Shown here: piece by piece, positions 13,301 through 20,408 of the stretch
How the letters are laid out: each line of letters opens with the position of its first letter
Numbering within the stretch: position 1 is the stretch's first letter
NCBI GenBank assembly: GCA_902492275.1
Contig: CABUKW010000045.1
Location: 1-20,408 of the forward strand
Length of the DNA stretch: 20,408 bases
Direction: 5' to 3'
Source: an uncultured Peptococcaceae bacterium
GTDB lineage: Bacteria > Bacillota > Peptococcia > Peptococcales > Peptococcaceae
Notes under the pieces: model-generated
What the model was told of the DNA's origin: nothing
The model's input: the letters and a program-made list of their open reading frames with translations, nothing else
The model's database searches: none
Translations under genes and position numbers: made by a program

Positions 13301-14746
13301 TTACATACTGTCCAGCTTTTCGGTCAATAGCTTGTTAATCACCGCTGGATTGGCTTGCCCTTTGGATTTTTTCATAATTTGCCCTACCAAAAAGCCCATA
13401 GCTTTTTTCTTACCGGCCTTGTAGTCCTCCACCGATTTGGGATTGGCTTCTACCACGCTGGCAACCATTTCTTTCAGTGCGCCTTCGTCGGAAATCTGCA
13501 CCAGGCCCTGTTCTTTGACAATGGTATCGGCGTCTTTACCAGTGGCAAACATTTCGCTGAATACCTTTTTGGCAATCTTTCCGCTGATTTCGCCCGAATC
13601 TACCAGCTTCAACAACGCTGCCATCTGTTCCGGCTGAATTTTTACATCACACAATTCGATGCCTTCCGCGTTTACCTTCGCCAACAGTTCTACCATAATC
13701 CAGTTGCTGATTTTTTTAGCGTCGGCATAATGGGCATGTACGCCGTCATAAAAATCTGCCAGCGCTTTGGAAGCTGTAATGACGCCTGCATCATATTCAG
13801 GCAGTCCATCTTCTTCTATCATCCGCTGCCGTTTTACCTGCGGCATTTCAGGCAGGCTGGCGCGCAGCTCTTCGATATATTGGTCGGTCACTACAATTGG
13901 CGTTAAATCAGGGTCCGGGAAATAACGATATTCGTCCGAATCTTCTTTGCTGCGTAAGCTGAAGGTCATCCCTTTGCCATCATCCCAGGTGCGGGTTTCC
14001 TGCACCACTTTGCCGCCGTCCTCTAAAATATCGGTTTGCCGGTCAATTTCATACTGGATTACCCGTTCTACTGCACGAAAAGAGTTCAAATTTTTGATTT
14101 CCGCACGGGTACCGAATTCCTTCTGCCCTACCGGACGCAGCGACAGGTTTACGTCACAGCGCAGCGAACCTTGTTCCATGCGGGCGTCAGATACGCCGGT
14201 ATATTCGATAATAGCTTTCAGATTGGTCAGGAAGGCCAGCACATCCTCGGCGCTGCGCATATCCGGTTCCGATACAATTTCAATCAGCGGCACGCCAGCC
14301 CGGTTGTAGTCGGCCAACGAACCGGCCGAAGTGGTAATGGTGGCGCCTTGATGCACTAGCTTACCGGCATCCTCTTCCATGTGGATACGGGTAATGCCGA
14401 TGCGTTTTGGCCCCTGGCTGGTTTCAATATCAATATAACCATTTTTGCAGATTGGCAGATCAAACTGCGAAATCTGATAAGCCTTGGTCAAATCAGGATA
14501 AAAATAATTCTTGCGGTCAAATTTGCTGAAATGGGCAATTTCACAATTCATGGCCAAACCGGCTTTGATGGCATATTCCAGCACTTTTTTATTTAATACA
14601 GGCAACGTTCCTGGCAGGCCCAAACAAACAGGGCAAACATGGGTGTTGGGTTCGCCGCCAAAGTCTGTAGGACAATTGCAGAAAATTTTCGTTTTTGTTT
14701 TTAATTCAACATGGACTTCGCAGCCAATTACTACTTCATAATCCAT
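13301..14746 (-). CDS. gatB: Aspartyl/glutamyl-tRNA amidotransferase subunit B
   Basis: The 481-residue tRNA-binding and kinase subunit of GatCAB, which phosphorylates and then amidates mischarged Glu-tRNA(Gln) and Asp-tRNA(Asn). The N-terminus (VVIGCEVHVELKTKTKIFC) and the HVCPVCLGLPGTLPVLN motif, with its zinc-type cysteines, are diagnostic. YRYFPDPDLTPI (about 273-284) belongs to the cradle domain, and the C-terminal third is the helical plus YqeY-type tRNA-binding region, ending NPAVINKLLTEKL. The length is normal. The ATG at 14746 is 3 nt after the gatA stop, with AAAGGGG as ribosome site inside the end of gatA. It is the last gene of the operon, closed by the terminator at 13206-13272. 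Confidence 0.98.
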   Translation of the reverse strand: MDYEVVIGCEVHVELKTKTKIFCNCPTDFGGEPNTHVCPVCLGLPGTLPVLNKKVLEYAIKAGLAMNCEIAHFSKFDRKNYFYPDLTKAYQISQFDLPICKNGYIDIETSQGPKRIGITRIHMEEDAGKLVHQGATITTSAGSLADYNRAGVPLIEIVSEPDMRSAEDVLAFLTNLKAIIEYTGVSDARMEQGSLRCDVNLSLRPVGQKEFGTRAEIKNLNSFRAVERVIQYEIDRQTDILEDGGKVVQETRTWDDGKGMTFSLRSKEDSDEYRYFPDPDLTPIVVTDQYIEELRASLPEMPQVKRQRMIEEDGLPEYDAGVITASKALADFYDGVHAHYADAKKISNWIMVELLAKVNAEGIELCDVKIQPEQMAALLKLVDSGEISGKIAKKVFSEMFATGKDADTIVKEQGLVQISDEGALKEMVASVVEANPKSVEDYKAGKKKAMGFLVGQIMKKSKGQANPAVINKLLTEKLDSM

Positions 14747-14749
14747 TGC

Positions 14750-16216
14750 TTACAGCCCCTTTCCCTGATTTGGTTTCAGTCTGGTCAAGTTTGTATTCTG
14801 TTCCAAAGCATATGCCACCCGCAACAAAGTTGGTTCTGCAAAAGCTTTTCCCAATAACTGTACGCCAATCGGCATCTGGTTTCTGTCTAAGCCGTAAGGC
14901 AAGGACAGCGCCGGAATCCCAGCCAAATTACTTGGAATGGTACAAATATCCCCTTTATAAAGCGCCAATGGATCCTGATTTTGTCCTTTGTGCAGAGCGG
15001 TGGTCGGCGCAGTAGGCGCAATCAGGCAGTCATATTCGGCAAAAGCTCTGTCATAATCCTGTTTAATCAGATTACGAACTTTCAGTGCTTTCAGGTAATA
15101 GGCGTCATAATAACCGGAACTTAACGCATAGGTCCCCAGCATAATGCGCCGTTTTACTTCTGGACCAAAGCCCTGCTTTCTGGTTTGGCAAAACATACCT
15201 ACAACATCTTTCGCCTGCGCCCGCAGACCATACCGCACACCGTCGTAACGGCCCAGATTGGAGCTGGCTTCCGCCGGAGCAATCAAATAATAAGCAGGCA
15301 TAGCATAACGGGTATAAGGCAGAGAGCATTCCTCCACATGGGCGCCCAATTCTTCCAGCTTGGCAGCCGCTGCCCGCACCTGGGCTTCTACGTCCCCATC
15401 AATCCCTTCGCCTAAATATTCTTTCGGAATTCCAATCCGCAGACCTTTCACATCACCGGTTAAGGCAGCGGTATAATCGGGATAAGCGTAATCGGCTGAA
15501 GTAGAATCCTGTTTATCGTAGCCTGTGATGGCATTTAAAATCAAAGCGGTATCGGTAACATCTTTGGCTAACGGCCCAATCTGGTCCAAAGAAGAGGCGA
15601 AAGCGATCAGACCAAAACGGGATACAGCGCCATAGGTCGGCTTCAAGCCTACAATACCACAGAAAGACGCTGGCTGGCGGATAGAACCGCCGGTATCAGA
15701 GCCTAAGGAATACACTGCCAAATCGGCAGCTACAGAAGCGGCTGAACCACCACTGGAGCCGCCTGGCACACAATCAGCATTCCATGGATTTTTGGTAGCA
15801 AAAAAGGCAGAGTTTTCGGTGGTGGAACCCATCGCAAACTCATCCATATTGACCTTGCCCAGCATGACATAATCCTGCTCTTGCAGCTTTTTCACTACAG
15901 TAGCGCTGTACTGGGGCTTAAAGTCCTCCAGCATTTTGGAGGCACAGGTGGTGTTGATGCCTTCCGTACACATATTATCTTTTACCGCCATCGGAATTCC
16001 GGCCAAAGCGCCGATAGGTTCTCCGGCAGCTAATTTGGCGTCTACGGCTTTTGCCTGTTCCAGCGCCAAATCACCGGTCACTGTAATATACGCGTTGACC
16101 TCGCTGTCTAAAGCCTGAATGCGGTTCAAATGTTCCTGGGTCAGTTCTGTCGCGCTGATTTCTTTGTTTACCAGCAAATCATGCAGTTCATGAATCGTTA
16201 ATCTGGATACTGTCAC
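14750..16216 (-). CDS. gatA: Aspartyl/glutamyl-tRNA amidotransferase subunit A
   Basis: The 488-residue amidase subunit of GatCAB; it releases ammonia from glutamine for transamidation on GatB. The amidase-signature triad is complete: Lys79 (IPMAVKD), cis-Ser154 (PGGSSGGSAA) and Ser178 (SDTGGSIRQP). The signature block continues through FCGIVGLKPTYGAVSRFGL. The start is GTG at 16216, with AGGGGG upstream, 12 nt after the gatC stop. The length agrees with the family and there is no sign of disruption. It implies that the organism makes Gln-tRNA and/or Asn-tRNA by the indirect route, as most Bacillota do for glutamine. Confidence 0.98.
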   Translation of the reverse strand: MTVSRLTIHELHDLLVNKEISATELTQEHLNRIQALDSEVNAYITVTGDLALEQAKAVDAKLAAGEPIGALAGIPMAVKDNMCTEGINTTCASKMLEDFKPQYSATVVKKLQEQDYVMLGKVNMDEFAMGSTTENSAFFATKNPWNADCVPGGSSGGSAASVAADLAVYSLGSDTGGSIRQPASFCGIVGLKPTYGAVSRFGLIAFASSLDQIGPLAKDVTDTALILNAITGYDKQDSTSADYAYPDYTAALTGDVKGLRIGIPKEYLGEGIDGDVEAQVRAAAAKLEELGAHVEECSLPYTRYAMPAYYLIAPAEASSNLGRYDGVRYGLRAQAKDVVGMFCQTRKQGFGPEVKRRIMLGTYALSSGYYDAYYLKALKVRNLIKQDYDRAFAEYDCLIAPTAPTTALHKGQNQDPLALYKGDICTIPSNLAGIPALSLPYGLDRNQMPIGVQLLGKAFAEPTLLRVAYALEQNTNLTRLKPNQGKGL

Positions 16217-16228
16217 ACTATTTTCCCC

Positions 16229-16510
16229 CTAAACAATTTTTGGTACCTGGAACATGCCCTCGGACTGTTCTGGTGCATTTGCCAATACCTTTTCCTGCGT
16301 GAAGCATTGCCCCACTTCATCCTCCCGCAGCACATTTTCAATGGGCAATACATGGGCCAACGGTGCTACGCCCTCCGTATCAATCTGCTGCAAACCTGCC
16401 ATCGTATCCAAAATCTGGCTGAGCTGATCGGCATATAGCGTAATTTCATCCTCATCCAGATTCAGACGGCTTAGCTTGGCAACTTTTTCTACAACTTCTT
16501 TGCTAATCAT
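16229..16510 (-). CDS. gatC: Aspartyl/glutamyl-tRNA amidotransferase subunit C
   Basis: The 93-residue subunit that wraps around and stabilises the GatA-GatB complex. The N-terminal helix VEKVAKLSRLNLDEDE and the C-terminal LREDEV...FQVPKIV are characteristic; the final VPKIV/VPRV segment is nearly universal in GatC. The ATG at 16510 overlaps the ligA stop codon by 4 nt (ATGA), so gatC is translationally coupled to ligA, and gatA follows after 12 nt. Confidence 0.97.
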   Translation of the reverse strand: MISKEVVEKVAKLSRLNLDEDEITLYADQLSQILDTMAGLQQIDTEGVAPLAHVLPIENVLREDEVGQCFTQEKVLANAPEQSEGMFQVPKIV

Positions 16511-18519
16511 TGCGCATCCTCCTCTAACATCTGAAGAAATGTCTCTTCATCTATAATTGTAATGCCCAGTTCCTGCGCTTTCGTCAATTTAGACCCAGCG
16601 TTTTCCCCGGCTAAAACATAATCGGTTTTTTTGCTGACGCTGCCGCTGGTCTTTCCTCCGGCCCGCTCAATCATTGCGCTGGCTTTCCGGCGGTCTAACG
16701 TTGGCAACGTTCCCGTCAATACAAAAGTTTTCCCCACAAAGGCAGCGTTTTCCTGCTTTGCCTCTGTTTCTCCGCCGCCCAACTGCACACCAGCCTCGGC
16801 CAGCTTCTGCAAGAAAGCCGTATGACGGCCAGCCTGAAAATAATCGTTGATGCTTTCTGCTATTTTAGGACCAACCTCATCAATCGCCACCAGTTCCTCA
16901 TAGGAGGCACACTGCAGCGCTTCCATAGAGGAAAAATGGCGTGCCAGCACTTTGGCCACATTCTGCCCCACCAAACGGATGCCCAACGCATAAATGACCT
17001 GCGCCAAGGTACGCCGTTTACTGTTTTCCAAGCTGCGCAGCAAATTATCGGCCGATTTTTCTCCCATGCGTTCTAAAGCGATAAGCTGTTCCTTTTGTAA
17101 ATAGTACAAATCAGCGGCATTTTGAATCAGCCCAGCCTGTAAAAGCTGATGAATTACAGCCGGACCTAAGCCTTCAATGTTCATCGCATCCCGCGAAGCA
17201 AAATGAATAATGCCTTCCCGCACCTGCGCCGGACAAGTCATCGGGTCGCTGCAACGCCAAGCTGCTTCCTCCTCCAGACGGATAACTGGCGCGCCGCAAG
17301 CAGGGCAAGTACGGGGAAATACAAATTCCCGTTCACTGCCATCCCGCCGTTCTGTGACCACTGTCACCACTTCCGGAATAACTTCGCCAGCCTTTTGAAT
17401 GACTACAAAATCACCGATACGAATATCTTTTTCTCGGATAAAATCTTCATTGTGCAGCGTGGCCCGGCTAATGGTGCTGCCTGCTAAAAAAATCGGCTCC
17501 AGATTGGCTACCGGCGTGATAGCGCCGGTGCGTCCCACCTGCACTACAATATCGGTGATGCGGGTTATCCCCTGCTCCGGCGGAAATTTGTAAGCAATGG
17601 CCCAACGGGGATTTTTCGCCCGATTGCCCAATGCGGCCTGGTCTGCCAACGAATTAATTTTGATTACCATTCCATCAATATCAAAGGGCAAATCATGTCG
17701 ATGGGCGCCCCAATATTCACAATAAGTGCAAATGGCCTCTATATCACTGCTGATGAAGGGTTCCATCGTCGCAAAGCCTGCTTCTTTCAACAATTCTACA
17801 CATTGCGTATGGGTGGCCGGTTCCGCGCCCTCCACGTACATCAAGGTATAGATAAAGGCTCGCAAATCCCGCTGCGCCGTTACTTTTGGATCTAACTGAC
17901 GAATGGAACCAGCCGCAGCATTGCGGCAGTTGGCAAACAGCGATTCTCCATTTTGCTCCCGTTGCTGATTGATACGGGCAAAAGAGTTTCGCGGCAAATA
18001 GACCTCTCCCCGGGCTTCTAAAACCGGCAGATCATTCTGCAAACGAAGCGGAATATTTTTCACGGTCCGCACATTGGCTGTTACGTCTTCCCCCGTTACG
18101 CCATCCCCACGGGTAACGCCATTTTTTAAAATACCATCTTCATAATATAACGCAATAGATAAGCCGTCAATCTTATATTCCACCACATATTCAATTTCTT
18201 CTTTTCCCAAATCACTGCACACCCGCTGATGAAATTCCCGTAAATCATCGGTTCCATAGGCATTCATCAAACTCAATAAGCTATTACGATGGGTGTAGCT
18301 GACAAACTCTTTAAGCGGCGCGCCGCCCACCCGCTGCGAGGGAGAATCGGCCGTTACCAGATGGGGATATGCTTCTTCAATCGCTATCAGTTCCCGCATC
18401 AGCTGATCATACTGATAATCGGAAATTTCCGGGTCATCCAGCACATAATAGCGCCGGTCGTGATAGGCAATCTCTTTTTTTAATTTTTCCAAGCGCTGGA
18501 TGGCTTCCTGTTCTTCCAC
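16507..18519 (-). CDS. ligA: NAD-dependent DNA ligase
   Basis: A 670-residue bacterial replication and repair ligase that seals nicks using NAD+. I place the start at a GTG at 18519, 9 nt after GGAGG. An open frame continues to 18684 but those 55 residues overlap pcrA and do not resemble LigA. Domains in order: Ia NAD-binding helices (1-70), adenylation domain with active-site Lys116 in YKIDGLS, OB fold, a four-cysteine zinc finger (CPACG...CSDPMTCPAQ), helix-hairpin-helix repeats and a C-terminal BRCT domain (FVGKTFVLTGTLP to the end). It lies 35 nt after pcrA and overlaps gatC. Confidence 0.98.
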   Translation of the reverse strand: MEEQEAIQRLEKLKKEIAYHDRRYYVLDDPEISDYQYDQLMRELIAIEEAYPHLVTADSPSQRVGGAPLKEFVSYTHRNSLLSLMNAYGTDDLREFHQRVCSDLGKEEIEYVVEYKIDGLSIALYYEDGILKNGVTRGDGVTGEDVTANVRTVKNIPLRLQNDLPVLEARGEVYLPRNSFARINQQREQNGESLFANCRNAAAGSIRQLDPKVTAQRDLRAFIYTLMYVEGAEPATHTQCVELLKEAGFATMEPFISSDIEAICTYCEYWGAHRHDLPFDIDGMVIKINSLADQAALGNRAKNPRWAIAYKFPPEQGITRITDIVVQVGRTGAITPVANLEPIFLAGSTISRATLHNEDFIREKDIRIGDFVVIQKAGEVIPEVVTVVTERRDGSEREFVFPRTCPACGAPVIRLEEEAAWRCSDPMTCPAQVREGIIHFASRDAMNIEGLGPAVIHQLLQAGLIQNAADLYYLQKEQLIALERMGEKSADNLLRSLENSKRRTLAQVIYALGIRLVGQNVAKVLARHFSSMEALQCASYEELVAIDEVGPKIAESINDYFQAGRHTAFLQKLAEAGVQLGGGETEAKQENAAFVGKTFVLTGTLPTLDRRKASAMIERAGGKTSGSVSKKTDYVLAGENAGSKLTKAQELGITIIDEETFLQMLEEDAQ

Positions 18520-18554
18520 GAAATTGCACCTCCAATAGTATCTATCGTACCGCT

Positions 18555-20408
18555 CTAGGCTTCCACCTTTTTGATTGGCGCATACTTGACAAATAAATCC
18601 TTCATGCCAATATCCGGAAAAATAACGCGAATTGATAACTCTTCCCCGCTGCCGGAAATCCCCACAATCACACCGCGGCCCCATTTTTTATGCTCAATGG
18701 TGTCATTCATCTGATACTCACAGACAACTGCCCCACTATCGTTGGCCGACTTGGCTGTATCCTGTTGGGTAGGTTTGCCGGTTGCGCCAGTTAAAACCGA
18801 TTTTGCTGCCTGCGGCACTGTCTTTTGCCGCTCAGCAGTACGTTGGCGGGCTATTTCCTGATTGAAATCTAGCATCAAATGATAAGGAATTTCCCGCAAG
18901 AAACGAGAAGCGGCATTATAATTAGTCCGTCCATAAAGCATACGCTCACTGGCTCTGGTCAGATATACCTGTTCCTTGGCTCTGGTTAACGCCACATAGC
19001 AAAGCCGCCGTTCTTCTTCCATTTCATCGGAAGACATAGCATGCACCGCACGGCTGTGGGGAAATACGCCTTCCTCTAAGCCTGTAATAAATACCACCGG
19101 AAATTCCAGCCCTTTGGCGCCGTGCATGGTCATTATCGTTACCGAATCCTCAGCGGCATCCATTTGGTCTAAATCGGTAAACAACGCAACCTCCGCCAAA
19201 AAGGCGGACAGAGTCAGATTATCGGTATCTTCCCGGCTGTCAAAGGCTGTAGTAATAGATAAAAATTCTTTCAGGTTTTCCAGCCGCGATTGGGCTTCCA
19301 CAGTCTTTTCAGCCTGTAAAGCTTGCAGATAGCCGCTTTCTTCTAAAATAGTCTGGGTCAACTCCGTCACAGACATGGTCTGACTCAACAAACGGAATGT
19401 ATCCAGCAAACGGCCAAATTGCGCCATAATCAGCGCATATTTTTTGCCTACACTGCTTTCTTCCGCCCGCAGCATGGCGTCAGAAATAGAAATATTTACT
19501 TCCCGGGAAAACTGCACCAGCCGCATCCAGCTGGTATCACCAACGCCGCGGCGCGGCGTTGCCAAAGCCCGTTCAGCGCTGACCTCATCGGCTGGATTGG
19601 CTACAATGCGCAAATAGGCCATGATATCCTTAATTTCTTTCCGGCCATAGAACTTTAAACCGCCAAAAATATGATAGGGAATAGCTTCTTTGATGAGTGT
19701 TTCTTCTAACACACGAAACTGCGCCGTTGCCCGGCACAAAATCGCAAAATCCTTCAGCTTGCGGCCTTCCTGCACCCCAGCCCGAATTTGCTGCGCAATA
19801 AACCATGCTTCCTCCCGTTCGGTATAGCCGGTATAGCAAGCCAGCAAATTTCCTTCTGTTTTTTCAGTCCAAAGCCGTTTGTCCTTGCGTCCTTCGTTAT
19901 GGCACACTACACTGTAAGCGGCGTCCAAAATGGGCTGAGTGGAACGATAATTTTCTTCCAGTTTTACCACACGGGCATTGGGATAATCTTCTTCAAAACT
20001 TAAAATATTACGAATATCGGCGCCACGCCATTGATAAATAGATTGGTCGTCGTCCCCCACCACACACAGATTTTGATAACGGCTGGCCAACAGCTTTACC
20101 AGCACATACTGGGCCATGTTGGTGTCCTGATATTCATCTACTAAAATATAACGAAACCGCTCCTGATACCGCAGCAGCACATCTGGATGATCGGTAAAAA
20201 GCTGCACCGTCAGCATAATCAAATCATCAAAATCCAGCGCATTGTTTTTTTGCAGCCGCTCCTGATACACCCGATAAATCTCGGCGTGCGTTTCTTCCAG
20301 CACATCGCTCTGGGCTGCAAAAAATGCTTGCTGCGGCGTGCGCAGTTCATTTTTATGGGCAGAAATCCGCGCCATAACGCCACGGGGCGGATATTTTTTT
20401 TCATCCAG
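18555..20408 (-). CDS. pcrA: ATP-dependent DNA helicase PcrA/UvrD (5' end beyond window)
   Basis: A superfamily 1A 3'-5' helicase of DNA repair and plasmid replication. About 617 residues are visible; the frame is open to the window edge and starts there with LDEKKYPPRGVM, typical of the 1B domain, so roughly 120 N-terminal residues including the Walker A motif are outside. The ATG at 20375 is internal. Visible motifs: DEYQDT (II), GDDDQSIYQWRGA (III), ENYRST (IV), TMHGAKGLEFPVV (V) and YVALTRAKE (VI). The C-terminus has a linker rich in Gln/Ala/Ser and the small Tudor-like module (KKWGRGVIVGI...) that binds RNA polymerase in PcrA. It is followed at 35 nt by ligA, as in Bacillus. Confidence 0.97.
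   Translation of the reverse strand: MDEKKYPPRGVMARISAHKNELRTPQQAFFAAQSDVLEETHAEIYRVYQERLQKNNALDFDDLIMLTVQLFTDHPDVLLRYQERFRYILVDEYQDTNMAQYVLVKLLASRYQNLCVVGDDDQSIYQWRGADIRNILSFEEDYPNARVVKLEENYRSTQPILDAAYSVVCHNEGRKDKRLWTEKTEGNLLACYTGYTEREEAWFIAQQIRAGVQEGRKLKDFAILCRATAQFRVLEETLIKEAIPYHIFGGLKFYGRKEIKDIMAYLRIVANPADEVSAERALATPRRGVGDTSWMRLVQFSREVNISISDAMLRAEESSVGKKYALIMAQFGRLLDTFRLLSQTMSVTELTQTILEESGYLQALQAEKTVEAQSRLENLKEFLSITTAFDSREDTDNLTLSAFLAEVALFTDLDQMDAAEDSVTIMTMHGAKGLEFPVVFITGLEEGVFPHSRAVHAMSSDEMEEERRLCYVALTRAKEQVYLTRASERMLYGRTNYNAASRFLREIPYHLMLDFNQEIARQRTAERQKTVPQAAKSVLTGATGKPTQQDTAKSANDSGAVVCEYQMNDTIEHKKWGRGVIVGISGSGEELSIRVIFPDIGMKDLFVKYAPIKKVEA

Noticed and set aside
1..20408. CRISPR arrays, tRNA or rRNA genes, riboswitches or T-boxes
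   Set aside because: No regularly spaced repeats, tRNA cloverleaf arms, rRNA-like sequence or conserved leader structures were seen.

Overview
All genes in this 20.4 kb window lie on the minus strand, so transcription runs from high to low coordinates. The gene order pcrA-ligA-gatC-gatA-gatB, purine-rich Shine-Dalgarno sequences before nearly every gene, GTG/TTG starts and simple stem-loop/T-tract terminators point to a low-to-medium-GC member of the Bacillota. Exported proteins with copper-amine-oxidase-N1-like repeats and PepSY domains fit an anaerobic Clostridia or Negativicutes-type gut bacterium. That narrower placement is inference, because no rRNA or marker phylogeny is available here.

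Housekeeping block (20408-13206): pcrA (5' end outside the window), ligA, gatC, gatA and gatB form a tight operon with 4-nt ATGA overlaps or short gaps, closed by a stem-loop terminator at 13206-13272. It covers DNA repair and replication plus tRNA-dependent Asn/Gln synthesis.

Regulatory block (13127-10026): an OmpR-type response regulator (best start a TTG at 13036) overlaps its sensor kinase by 4 nt. A LysR-type regulator follows, ending in a strong terminator at 9970-9999.

Accessory metabolic block (9927-3247): seven co-oriented genes follow. They are an exported esterase, an exported alpha/beta-hydrolase-like lipoprotein that lacks its serine nucleophile, an aldo/keto reductase, a flavodoxin-fold protein, a short-chain dehydrogenase, a second aldo/keto reductase and a lipoprotein alpha/beta hydrolase, with a terminator at 3247-3298. 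The first three overlap by ATGA. The combination suggests hydrolysis or binding of an ester or carbonyl compound outside the membrane, followed by reduction inside. The substrate is unknown. A promoter with a 17-bp palindrome centred near -66 precedes the second aldo/keto reductase and is a good candidate LysR operator.

Envelope block (3187-68): a two-helix membrane protein with a possible PH-like tail, about 540 bp without a convincing gene, then a two-gene operon of exported PepSY proteins. The PepSY promoter carries a perfect 11-bp tandem repeat placed like an OmpR/PhoB-family site. The two-component system at 13036-10995 is the obvious candidate to act there, although the accessory block now separates the two.
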